From an uncultured Clostridium sp. (GTDB lineage: Bacteria; Bacillota; Clostridia; Lachnospirales; Lachnospiraceae): 6,026 nucleotides of DNA. The DNA lies in NCBI GenBank assembly GCA_958442925.1, contig CAUCIO010000140.1:1-6026 (forward strand), given 5' to 3'. Every line of letters starts with the position of its first letter. The stretch's first letter is position 1. This document shows positions 1-5,690 of the stretch, in pieces. The notes beneath the pieces were generated by a model. That model was not told the DNA's origin. It was given only the letters and a program-made list of their open reading frames with translations, and made no database searches. Made by a program: the position numbers and the translations under genes.

Positions 1-892
1 AGCAAGAGCAGAATCTTCCGTTAAGATTTCTTCTATTGCCGTAATTACCGGTGCCTTGCTGAATGTAGTTTTAGATCCAGTTTTTATGTTTGACTGGGGA
101 TTAAATATGGGCGTAGAAGGTGCTTCTTTAGCAACCACTGTTTCTCAGTTTGTAACATTTTTTATTATGACATGGTTTTATGCCAGTGGCCGTTCTATTA
201 TCAAAATTAAGAAAAAGTCTTTCCGCCCAAGCTGGGGCTTGATTAAAACAGTAGCTGTTATCGGAATACCTACAGCAGTGATCCAGATTTGTCTGTCTGT
301 TGCAGCTTCTTTAACAAATATTGCTGCCTCCGGACTGCCTCAGTCCGATGAAATCATTGCTGCTTACGGTGTTGTTCAAAGATTGATTTTGATTGGCTGC
401 TATATTGTCATGGGATTCATGCAAGGCTATCAGCCAGTTGCCTCATTTGCTTTTGGTGCTAAAAACGAAAAACGCTTCCATGAGTCGGTACGTTTTGCCC
501 TGAAAGGTTCATTACTTTTAACAATTTTCGTTGAACTGATCTATGTTTTGCTTTCTGCACCGTTGATTTCATTATTTAATCAAAATCCGGTTATCATAGA
601 TTATGGAAAATGGCTGCTGATTTCACAAGTTGCTCTTTACCCGGCTTTTGGATTGTGTTACATGATGACGATTACCTATCAAACAATTGGCGATTCCCGA
701 TATGGATTATTCCTTTCATTTATCCGCCAGGGATTGTTTTATATTCCATTCATCCTGACACTGCCAAGATTTTTTGGGGTGAAAGGAATCTATTTTTCCC
801 AACCGGCAGCCGATATATTGACAATACTCGTTTGCGTATGCTCAATCAAATCAATGAAACGGATTGCATCGGAAAATATGGTGCAAAATTAG
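1..892 (+). CDS. MATE-family multidrug efflux transporter (5'-truncated by window edge)
   Basis: C-terminal ~296 residues of a MATE (multidrug and toxin extrusion) antiporter, an inner-membrane protein that exports cationic drugs or metabolites in exchange for Na+ or H+. The frame is open from base 2, so the gene starts outside the window; the TTG at 56 and later ATGs are internal. Family members are about 440-460 residues, so roughly 150 are missing. Visible hallmarks are the mid-protein segment LNVVLDPVFMF followed by GVEGASLATTVSQ, and the second-half loop GYQPVASFAFGAKNEKRF, which resembles MepA-type MATE proteins. About seven or eight hydrophobic helices remain, with a basic loop (KIKKKSFRPSW) between the two halves. 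It ends in TAG and is followed 70 bp later by a co-directional pnuC. GC is lower than in the genes right of 1770. The family call is firm; the substrate is unknown. Confidence 0.9.
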   Translation, partial: ARAESSVKISSIAVITGALLNVVLDPVFMFDWGLNMGVEGASLATTVSQFVTFFIMTWFYASGRSIIKIKKKSFRPSWGLIKTVAVIGIPTAVIQICLSVAASLTNIAASGLPQSDEIIAAYGVVQRLILIGCYIVMGFMQGYQPVASFAFGAKNEKRFHESVRFALKGSLLLTIFVELIYVLLSAPLISLFNQNPVIIDYGKWLLISQVALYPAFGLCYMMTITYQTIGDSRYGLFLSFIRQGLFYIPFILTLPRFFGVKGIYFSQPAADILTILVCVCSIKSMKRIASENMVQN

Positions 893-902
893 GCATCAAA
901 AA

Positions 903-939
903 GTACGAACCCAGAAAGTGTAAGTATAAAAATTCGTAC
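903..939 (+). repeat. Inverted repeat GTACGAA/TTCGTAC in the pnuC leader
   Basis: Perfect 7-bp arms (903-909 and 933-939) separated by 23 bases in the gap between the MATE gene and pnuC. It ends 23 bases before the pnuC ATG. It could be a regulator half-site pair or an RNA stem with a large loop. There is no T-run, so it is not a terminator. A 7-bp repeat can occur by chance. Confidence 0.35.
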
Positions 940-962
940 CAGTTTAGAATCGGAGAAACAAG

Positions 963-1661
963 ATGTTTAGATTAAGAAAAGTAACTGACTATTTTTCAGA
1001 TACAGAAATTATATTATGGTGCAGTTCGGTTATGCTGATTATTTTTTCATTTTTTACATTTGACAGAAATAATTATCTAACCTTTTTAGCTTCCATATTA
1101 GGTGTAACATCACTTATTTTTAATGCAAAAGGAAATCCTATAGGACAATTTTTAATGATTATTTTTAGTTTTCTATATGGTTTGATTTCTTTTACATTTC
1201 AATACTATGGAGAAATGATAACCTATTTGGGCATGACAATGCCTATGGCTGTTTTTGCATTAATATCGTGGTTGAAAAATCCGTACAATGGAAATAAAGC
1301 GGAAGTTAAAGTGAATAAAATTTTCAAAAAAGAAATTATCGTTATGTGGGGCTTAACACTTTTTGTAACATTGATATTTTACTTTATTCTGTCCAGTTTC
1401 CATACAGCAAATATTGTGCCGAGTACAATATCTGTTACTACCAGTTTTGTAGCTGTTTACTTAACCTTCAGAAGAAGCTCGGGATTTGCTATTGCATATG
1501 CAGCAAATGATCTTGTCTTGATCATTTTATGGATTTTAGCAAGTGCAGAAGACATAAAATATCTTTCTGTAGTTGTATGCTTTTGTGCTTTTTTTGTAAA
1601 TGATTTATATGTCTTTTTAAGCTGGAAAAAAATGGAGAAACGGCAGGCCTGCAATATATAA
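963..1661 (+). CDS. pnuC: PnuC-family nicotinamide riboside/mononucleotide transporter
   Basis: 232-residue integral membrane protein of the PnuC family, which brings nicotinamide riboside (or NMN) into the cell for NAD salvage by facilitated diffusion trapped by phosphorylation. Seven or eight hydrophobic helices are visible at about residues 17-34, 38-54, 61-79, 87-104, 126-144, 150-168, 176-193 and 199-219. Family features are FNAKGNPIGQF (53-63), YYGEMITYLGMTMPM (81-95), W103, the stretch TFRRSSGFAIAYAANDLVLI (168-187) and the terminal FVNDLYVFLSWKKM (211-224). Length is normal. The ATG at 963 has GGAG seven bases upstream. It follows the MATE gene by 70 bp and may share its transcript. 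One sampled 60-base line is only 25% GC, far below the right-hand genes, which suggests separate ancestry. No NadR or kinase partner is in view. Vitamin specificity cannot be read from sequence; other Pnu paralogues (PnuX, PnuT) are possible. Confidence 0.82.
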   Translation: MFRLRKVTDYFSDTEIILWCSSVMLIIFSFFTFDRNNYLTFLASILGVTSLIFNAKGNPIGQFLMIIFSFLYGLISFTFQYYGEMITYLGMTMPMAVFALISWLKNPYNGNKAEVKVNKIFKKEIIVMWGLTLFVTLIFYFILSSFHTANIVPSTISVTTSFVAVYLTFRRSSGFAIAYAANDLVLIILWILASAEDIKYLSVVVCFCAFFVNDLYVFLSWKKMEKRQACNI

Positions 1662-1716
1662 AAGACCGTTTTCAGCTATATACTGATTTGTAACAAAATA
1701 CAAGGAGTTTTGAGAA

Positions 1717-1746
1717 TGGGGCAGCATTCCCACGAATACCACCCCA
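1717..1746 (-). other. 13-bp hairpin formed only by - strand RNA
   Basis: As - strand RNA, bases 1746-1734 pair with 1729-1717 without interruption: UGGGGUGGUAUUC, a GUGG tetraloop, then GAAUGCUGCCCCA. Three of the 13 pairs are G-U wobbles. On the + strand these become A-C mismatches and leave a 4x4 internal loop. The asymmetry points to function, if any, in - strand transcripts (the DUF212 3' UTR) or to a subterminal structure of a mobile element. No U-tract follows, so it is not a standard intrinsic terminator. Confidence 0.5.
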
Positions 1747-1764
1747 GCTATTGACACAGAACCC
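1747..1764 (-). mobile_element. Possible ISL3-like terminal inverted repeat (single end)
   Basis: Read on the - strand, the sequence is GGGTTCTGTGTCAATAGC. From memory, ISL3-family insertion sequences end in GG(G/C)TCTTTGTCAA-like repeats and make 8-bp AT-rich target duplications. The adjoining 8 bases outside (1765-1772, TTTTTAAT) are AT-rich as expected. The interior of the element would lie to the left, where base composition drops and the MATE and pnuC genes sit. Neither the other end nor a transposase is in the window, so this is inference from resemblance plus context. Confidence 0.35.
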
Positions 1765-1767
1765 TTT

Positions 1768-2226
1768 TTAATAAAATCCATTCATAAATACAGCGATTCC
1801 AATTCCCAGCACTGCCCCTGCAAATACCTGCAGAGGAGTATGGCCTACATACTCCTTCAGCCGTTCCTGCAGTACCATCGTATCCAGCTTCAGGGGATTC
1901 TCGAACAGGAGATGGTTCAGCACCTTCGCCTGCTTGCCTGTCTCCTGGCGGACACCAATTGCATCATACATTACCACCATGGCAAAAAGGAAGCTGATAG
2001 CAAATTCAAAGCTTCCAAAGCCATAGCAGAAGGCGGAGGCCGTAGTCAGAGCGCATACGGTGGAGGAATGGGAGCTGGGCATTCCTCCTGAACCGGTCAG
2101 CCGCTCTGGATTAAAGGACTTATTCAGGGCAATGTCTATAATCGTTTTTAACACCTGTGCCGTCACCCAGCCGATGACGCCGCTCATCAGCACCTGGTTT
2201 CCTGTTATTTCCTGATAAATGGTCAT
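1768..2226 (-). CDS. Divergent PAP2 family protein (DUF212, YuiD-like)
   Basis: 152-residue membrane protein of the divergent-PAP2/DUF212 family, common in Firmicutes (B. subtilis YuiD), cyanobacteria and plants. Hydrophobic segments lie at about residues 12-33, 56-70, 74-91 and 132-149. Conserved family stretches are GMPSSHSS (48-55), which recalls the PSGH motif of PAP2 phosphatases, YDAIGVRQETGKQAKVLN (87-104) and VGHTPLQVFAGAVLGI (127-142). The full KX6RP and SRX5H phosphatase motifs are not evident, so lipid or acid phosphatase activity should not be assumed; no biochemical role is known to me. Length is typical. The ATG at 2226 has AGGAG six to seven bases upstream. It lies 30 bp behind the glgA stop on the same strand and is probably co-transcribed. 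Its TAA stop falls inside the 8 bases that would be the target duplication of the proposed element at its 3' end. Confidence 0.9.
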   Translation of the reverse strand: MTIYQEITGNQVLMSGVIGWVTAQVLKTIIDIALNKSFNPERLTGSGGMPSSHSSTVCALTTASAFCYGFGSFEFAISFLFAMVVMYDAIGVRQETGKQAKVLNHLLFENPLKLDTMVLQERLKEYVGHTPLQVFAGAVLGIGIAVFMNGFY

Positions 2227-2256
2227 TCTTCTCTCCTGTATCGGTCCAAGCCCGTT

Positions 2257-3702
2257 CTAATATCCAATCAGCCAGTCGTAAAGCTCCTGGTATTTGAGCG
2301 CAGAGCTGTCCCAGGAGAAATCTGCCGCCATTGCCCGGTCGATAATCTTGTTCCACTCCCGTTTTCTGTTATAGAATACATGCTTTGCATAGCGGATCGT
2401 GTCCAGCATCTCATGGGCGTTGTAATTGGCAAAAGAAAATCCGGTTCCTGTGCCCTCATACTCATTATAGGGCCATACTGTGTCCTTCAGGCCGCCTGTC
2501 TCTCTGACAATCGGAACTGTACCGTAACGCAGCGCCATCAGCTGGCTCAAACCGCAGGGCTCGAACAGGGACGGCATAAGAAAGGCATCGCAGGCCGCAT
2601 AAACCTTATGGGACATCTCCTCAGAATAATAGATATTGGCGGAAACGCGGCCATTGTACTTCCAGTCATAATGGCGGAACATATTTTCATATTTCTCATC
2701 GCCGGTTCCCAGCACTACCAACTGTACATCATCAGTGCAGATCTCGTCCATCACGCACTGAATCAGGTCAAATCCCTTCTGATCCGTCAGACGTGAAACA
2801 ATGCCGATCATAAACTTCTTATCATCCTGTTCCAGTCCCAGCTGCTGCTGAAGGGCTCTCTTATTCTTTACTTTTTCCTTGCGGAAGGTTCGCGCACTGT
2901 AGTTCTGAACAATCAGCGGATCTGTCTCCGGGTTGAAGTCACCATAGTCAATTCCATTGACAATGCCTCGCAGGCTGCCTGCTCTGGCCCGCATCAGACC
3001 ATCCAGTCCCTCTCCATAGAAAGGTGTCTTAATCTCCTCGGCATAGGTACTGCTCACCGTAGTAATGGCGTCAGCATACACAAGCCCGCCCTTTAACATG
3101 TTTCCGTCCTTGTACGCTTCCAGCTTGTCAGGGGTGAAGTAGTAGTCCGGAAGTCCGGAAAGGCGCTGAATTGTCTTCACATCCCAGACACCCTGGAATT
3201 TCAGATTGTGGATGGTCATTACAGACTTCATGTTCCGGAAGAATTCTCCATCGTGGAATTTATCTTTTAAGAATACGGGGATCAGACCTGTCTGCCAGTC
3301 GTGACAGTGCACCACATCCGGCTGAAAGCCGATCACAGGCAGGCTGGAGAGAGCTGCCCGTGAGAAGAATGCAAACTTCTCCAGGTCGCAGTACCAGTCT
3401 CCATAAGGCTTGGAACCGCAGAAATAGCTCTCATTATCAATGAAGTAAAAGGTAATTCCCTCATAGACATACTCAAGAATTCCTACATAACGGCTCTGTC
3501 CCAAATAATCCATGTAGAAATGATTCAGATATTTCATGTCGTTTCGGAAGGATTCCTTGATGCAGAGATACTTGGGGATCATAACCCTCACGTCAAAATA
3601 CTCCTTATCAAAGCATTTCGGCAGGGATCCCACTACATCCGCCAGCCCTCCTGTCTTAATAAAAGGAACCGCTTCTGAAGCTATAAAAAGAATTTTTTTC
3701 AT
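2257..3702 (-). CDS. glgA: Glycogen synthase (ADP-glucose-type, GT5)
   Basis: 481-residue glycosyltransferase of family GT5 that transfers glucose from ADP-glucose to the non-reducing end of an alpha-1,4-glucan in the cytoplasm. N-terminal domain: KTGGLAD (16-22; its Lys binds the sugar nucleotide), HCHDWQTGL (132-140), MTIHNLKFQG (162-171) and VNGID (248-252). C-terminal domain: SRLTDQKGFDLI (303-314) and PSLFEPCGLSQ (377-387, with the conserved Glu381 and Cys383), then ETGGLKDTV (401-409). Length matches bacterial GlgA (about 480). The start is placed at the ATG at 3702 because GGGAGG lies seven bases before it and the next upstream ATG (3717) overlaps that site. The DUF212 gene follows 30 bp downstream; spo0A lies upstream with about 118 bp between. 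Its usual partners glgC, glgD, glgB and glgP are absent here. Donor preference (ADP- or UDP-glucose) is inferred from the family. Confidence 0.96.
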   Translation of the reverse strand: MKKILFIASEAVPFIKTGGLADVVGSLPKCFDKEYFDVRVMIPKYLCIKESFRNDMKYLNHFYMDYLGQSRYVGILEYVYEGITFYFIDNESYFCGSKPYGDWYCDLEKFAFFSRAALSSLPVIGFQPDVVHCHDWQTGLIPVFLKDKFHDGEFFRNMKSVMTIHNLKFQGVWDVKTIQRLSGLPDYYFTPDKLEAYKDGNMLKGGLVYADAITTVSSTYAEEIKTPFYGEGLDGLMRARAGSLRGIVNGIDYGDFNPETDPLIVQNYSARTFRKEKVKNKRALQQQLGLEQDDKKFMIGIVSRLTDQKGFDLIQCVMDEICTDDVQLVVLGTGDEKYENMFRHYDWKYNGRVSANIYYSEEMSHKVYAACDAFLMPSLFEPCGLSQLMALRYGTVPIVRETGGLKDTVWPYNEYEGTGTGFSFANYNAHEMLDTIRYAKHVFYNRKREWNKIIDRAMAADFSWDSSALKYQELYDWLIGY

Positions 3703-3709
3703 TCTGCTA

Positions 3710-3715
3710 CCTCCC
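3710..3715 (-). promoter_or_regulatory. glgA ribosome binding site (decides start)
   Basis: GGGAGG on the - strand, seven bases before the ATG at 3702. The in-frame ATG at 3717 overlaps this site and has no comparable site of its own. It would add five residues (MGGSR) that are absent from the usual GlgA N terminus, which begins MKKILFIASE. Confidence 0.85.
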
Positions 3716-3730
3716 ATGCATTACATTGCC

Positions 3731-3762
3731 GGACAAATCGCCAAGCAAATCCCCCTTTGTCC
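3731..3762 (-). repeat. Inverted repeat GGACAAA/TTTGTCC in the glgA leader
   Basis: Perfect 7-bp arms at 3731-3737 and 3756-3762 with an 18-base spacer containing a run of five G on the - strand. It lies 28 bases upstream of the glgA start and just downstream of two TATAAT hexamers. It could be an operator overlapping the transcription start or a stem-loop in the 5' leader. No T-run follows on either strand, so it is not a clear terminator. Confidence 0.45.
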
Positions 3763-3764
3763 AG

Positions 3765-3781
3765 ATTATAAGATTATTATA
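3765..3781 (-). promoter_or_regulatory. Candidate glgA promoter -10 elements (two TATAAT)
   Basis: On the - strand, exact TATAAT hexamers occur at 3781-3776 and 3770-3765, upstream of glgA. Neither has a good -35: the first has TTTCTA at 17-bp spacing and the second ACAAAT. The region is AT-rich, so one hexamer may be chance. A promoter here is plausible because the spo0A-glgA gap is the only sizeable break between these genes. Confidence 0.4.
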
Positions 3782-3820
3782 CAATAAATTTGTGCATTTA
3801 GAAAGGCAGTATTATAATTT

Positions 3821-4627
3821 TTAGGAAATCCGTTTGTAATCCAGGCGGATTTTATCAGCTATCAGGGCAATAAACTCGGAATTGGTCGGCTTGCCCTTTC
3901 CAGTGCTGACTGTGTAGCCGAACAGATCGTTAATTGTGTCCATCTCTCCTCTGTTCCAGGCCACCTCAATTGCGTGGCGAATGGCCCGCTCTACCCGGCT
4001 CGGTGTGGTATCATGCTTTTTTGCAATGGTTGGATACAGAATCTTTGTCACAGAAGTCAGCATTTCCTGATCGCTGACAGAAATAATGATGGCATCTCTT
4101 AAATACTGATATCCCTTGATATGAGCTGGAATTCCTATTTCATGAAGCATCTGAGTCACATCGTTTTCCAGGTTCTGCTCCATATATTCTGCTTTATTGA
4201 CATAAGGCTTCACTCTTCTGCTTCCTGACAGCATCGTAGTTTTGTTCTTATATCCAGTCAGACGGCGCAGCTTGTCGAGAATAATCTCTCTTGTGAAGGG
4301 TTTCATAATATAATAACTGGCTCCCAGCTTAAAGGCTTCTGCTGTCAGATTCTCACTTCCTGCGGCTGTAACCATAATAAAAGAGGTGCTGTCCTTCATT
4401 TCCGAATTGCTCTTAATCTTTTCCATTACGGAAATTCCGTCCATTCCCGGCATGACAATATCCATTAAAACGACATCTGGTCTGGTTTTCATAATCATGT
4501 TGTATGCTTCGTTGCCATTATCTGCCTTTCCTACGACATGGTAATCCTTTTCTCCCTCCAGTATTTCGCCAAGCAGCTCCAAAGTCTGCCTGTTATCATC
4601 TGCAATCGCAATATTTAATTCTGCCAT
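3821..4627 (-). CDS. spo0A: Sporulation master response regulator Spo0A
   Basis: 268-residue response regulator and DNA-binding protein that, once phosphorylated, switches cells into sporulation and other stationary-phase programmes. Receiver domain (about 1-125): acidic pocket D10-D11, phospho-acceptor D56 in VVLMDIVMPGMDG, Thr87 (FIMVTAAG) and Lys109 (IMKPF). After a variable linker, the Spo0A-specific C-terminal domain (about 148-268) contains GIPAHIKGYQYLRDAI (165-180), the near-invariant recognition helix SRVERAIRHAIEVAW (210-224), which reads the 0A box, and KPTNSEFIALIADKIRL (246-262). All key residues are present and length is normal. The start is the ATG at 4627 with AGGAGG about ten bases upstream, slightly long spacing. 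A sigma-A-like promoter and two 0A boxes precede it. In many clostridia spoIVB lies directly upstream; here a polysaccharide deacetylase does. Identification is essentially certain. Confidence 0.99.
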   Translation of the reverse strand: MAELNIAIADDNRQTLELLGEILEGEKDYHVVGKADNGNEAYNMIMKTRPDVVLMDIVMPGMDGISVMEKIKSNSEMKDSTSFIMVTAAGSENLTAEAFKLGASYYIMKPFTREIILDKLRRLTGYKNKTTMLSGSRRVKPYVNKAEYMEQNLENDVTQMLHEIGIPAHIKGYQYLRDAIIISVSDQEMLTSVTKILYPTIAKKHDTTPSRVERAIRHAIEVAWNRGEMDTINDLFGYTVSTGKGKPTNSEFIALIADKIRLDYKRIS

Positions 4628-4660
4628 GCTTCATACTCCTCCTGATTTGTTTCTCTGTAA

Positions 4661-4689
4661 ATTATAATCTGGTAAAAACTGCCATTCAA
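4661..4689 (-). promoter_or_regulatory. spo0A sigma-A-type promoter
   Basis: On the - strand, TTGAAT (4689-4684; four of six match TTGACA) and exact TATAAT (4666-4661) are separated by exactly 17 bases. The expected start is near 4654, giving a leader of about 27 bases that contains the AGGAGG site. This would correspond to the vegetative promoter known in other spo0A genes. A further TATAAT at 4699-4694 lacks a -35 at proper spacing. Confidence 0.65.
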
Positions 4690-4707
4690 TGAGATTATAA
4701 CGCAATT

Positions 4708-4714
4708 TTCGACA
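4708..4714 (-). promoter_or_regulatory. 0A box proximal to spo0A (TGTCGAA)
   Basis: Exact TGTCGAA on the - strand, followed by AA. It is centred about 57 bases upstream of the start point expected from the promoter at 4661-4689. This is the Spo0A~P recognition heptamer (consensus TGNCGAA). Its position fits autoregulation, as known for B. subtilis spo0A. Confidence 0.7.
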
Positions 4715-4782
4715 TATGGATATTTCTGCTTCCTTCGATTTATCTGTTTTATCCTCCATTTCCCCGGCTTTCTGCTGAAAAC

Positions 4783-4797
4783 CACATTTTGAATGTG
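4783..4797. repeat. Small palindrome CACATT-TTG-AATGTG
   Basis: Six-base arms with a 3-base loop, 36 bases beyond the deacetylase stop on the - strand. In that direction it is followed by GTTTTC, only four T, so it is at most a weak terminator for the deacetylase. It might instead be a protein site in the spo0A control region. Confidence 0.25.
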
Positions 4798-4817
4798 AAT
4801 AAAAAACAGCGTTTTTT

Positions 4818-4824
4818 TGTCGAA
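4818..4824 (+). promoter_or_regulatory. Second, distal 0A box (TGTCGAA, opposite orientation)
   Basis: Exact TGTCGAA reading on the + strand, embedded in TTTTTTTGTCGAAAAG. It lies nine bases beyond the deacetylase stop codon and about 190 bases upstream of the spo0A start. With the proximal box in the other orientation, the two are 103 bases apart within a 205-bp intergenic region. Confidence 0.6.
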
Positions 4825-4832
4825 AAGTTTTT

Positions 4833-5684
4833 TCACTGGACTGTTTTCTGAGACGGGATCTGGCGTCCCTCGTGGTCGATAGAGAACTGCTCCTTACAGA
4901 TCAGCTGGGAAATGGGAACCAGATCATAGCCTTTTTCCTGAAGCCCTGTAATCACCGCTTCCAGAGCCTCCGGCGTGTATTTGGCCCCGTTGTGCATAAG
5001 AATAATCGAGCCATTTCCCAGGTGTTTGTGGTTTACTACCTTATCTACAATTGCATCTGCTCCGTAGTCCTTCCAGTCCAGACTGTCAATGTCCCATTGA
5101 ATCGGATAGTAGCCCATACTGTCGGCTACGGCTACTACTTTATCATCATAATCTCCGTAAGGCGGGCGAAATAACGCCATATCCTGTCCTGTCAGCTCTT
5201 TGACCCGATCGTGAACCTTCTGAATTTCCGCACGGATCTCCTCCTCGCCCAGCTGGCTCATATTTTTATGATTCTCACTGTGATTACCCAGATCGTGCCC
5301 CTGGCTGGCTATGTATTTCACATCCTCCGGGTATCTCTCCACCCAGCCTCCTGTCATAAAAAATGTGACCTTTACATTGTGCTTTGCCAGAATCTCCATC
5401 AGCTGCCTGGTATCCTCATTCCCCCAGGCTGCGTCAAAAGACAGAGCTGCCTGGGGCTTCTCTGTCTGTACACAGTAGATAGGAAGCTTCCTGTCCTTCA
5501 CCTGATAATCCCTACCTCCCGCCGCCTGGGAGGAGGCGAACACGCTTTCCGAAGAAGCCGGAGCCAGAGCCGCCCGTTCATAGAGCTTCGCCATACATCC
5601 AATGGAAAGAAGAGCTAAAAAAATCCAGAACAGGGCATTTTCCTGCAGACAGACGTGCTTTCGTTTCAATTTAAAAAATTTCAT
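4833..5684 (-). CDS. Membrane-anchored NodB-type polysaccharide deacetylase
   Basis: 283-residue protein with a basic N terminus, one membrane segment (about 18-34) and an extracytoplasmic NodB domain (about 78-263) of carbohydrate esterase family 4, which removes acetyl groups from amino sugars of peptidoglycan or related polymers. Motifs: SFDAAWG (82-88), NHSENH (134-139; His135 and His139 bind metal), RPPYG (173-177), QWDIDSLDW (196-204) and ILMHNG (228-233, His231). The first motif is usually TFDDG; Asp84 (catalytic base) is kept, but the metal-ligand Asp is Ala85. This SFDxxWG form is typical of the PdaB/YlxY-like branch linked to sporulation. The start is taken at the ATG at 5684 (GAGG six bases upstream); a TTG at 5696 overlaps that site. 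It lies upstream of spo0A in the same direction. Family is firm; substrate and activity are uncertain. Confidence 0.92.
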   Translation of the reverse strand: MKFFKLKRKHVCLQENALFWIFLALLSIGCMAKLYERAALAPASSESVFASSQAAGGRDYQVKDRKLPIYCVQTEKPQAALSFDAAWGNEDTRQLMEILAKHNVKVTFFMTGGWVERYPEDVKYIASQGHDLGNHSENHKNMSQLGEEEIRAEIQKVHDRVKELTGQDMALFRPPYGDYDDKVVAVADSMGYYPIQWDIDSLDWKDYGADAIVDKVVNHKHLGNGSIILMHNGAKYTPEALEAVITGLQEKGYDLVPISQLICKEQFSIDHEGRQIPSQKTVQ

Positions 5685-5690
5685 GTTTTT

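Noticed and set aside
893..962. NAD-II (pnuC motif) riboswitch upstream of pnuC
   Set aside because: The gap is only 70 bases, and I could not recognise the pseudoknot core of that class; the only evident structure is the 7-bp inverted repeat. A covariance search would decide.
610..975. + strand frame overlapping the end of the MATE gene and the start of pnuC
   Set aside because: Out of frame with both well-supported genes, no domain, and composition of a shadow frame.
1662..1767. Bidirectional intrinsic terminator between convergent pnuC and the DUF212 gene
   Set aside because: The hairpin at 1717-1746 has no T-run on its 3' side in either direction, and the TTTTT at 1765-1769 is not preceded by a stem.
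4733..4755. Possible sigma-H promoter for spo0A (AGGA, 15 bases, GAAG on the - strand)
   Set aside because: The -10 differs from the GAAT core and the element is short enough to be chance. A sigma-H promoter would fit known spo0A biology but this match is too weak to list.
4801..4817. AAAAAAC-AGC-GTTTTTT palindrome as a terminator after the deacetylase
   Set aside because: The stem has a single G-C pair per strand and would be unstable; it is better explained as an AT-rich flank of the distal 0A box.
4615..4836. 73-codon - strand reading frame starting GTG, overlapping the deacetylase stop by four bases and the spo0A start
   Set aside because: No ribosome binding site before the GTG, no recognisable domain, and it covers the spo0A promoter and both 0A boxes. 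The GTGA overlap is suggestive of coupling but the rest argues for a control region.
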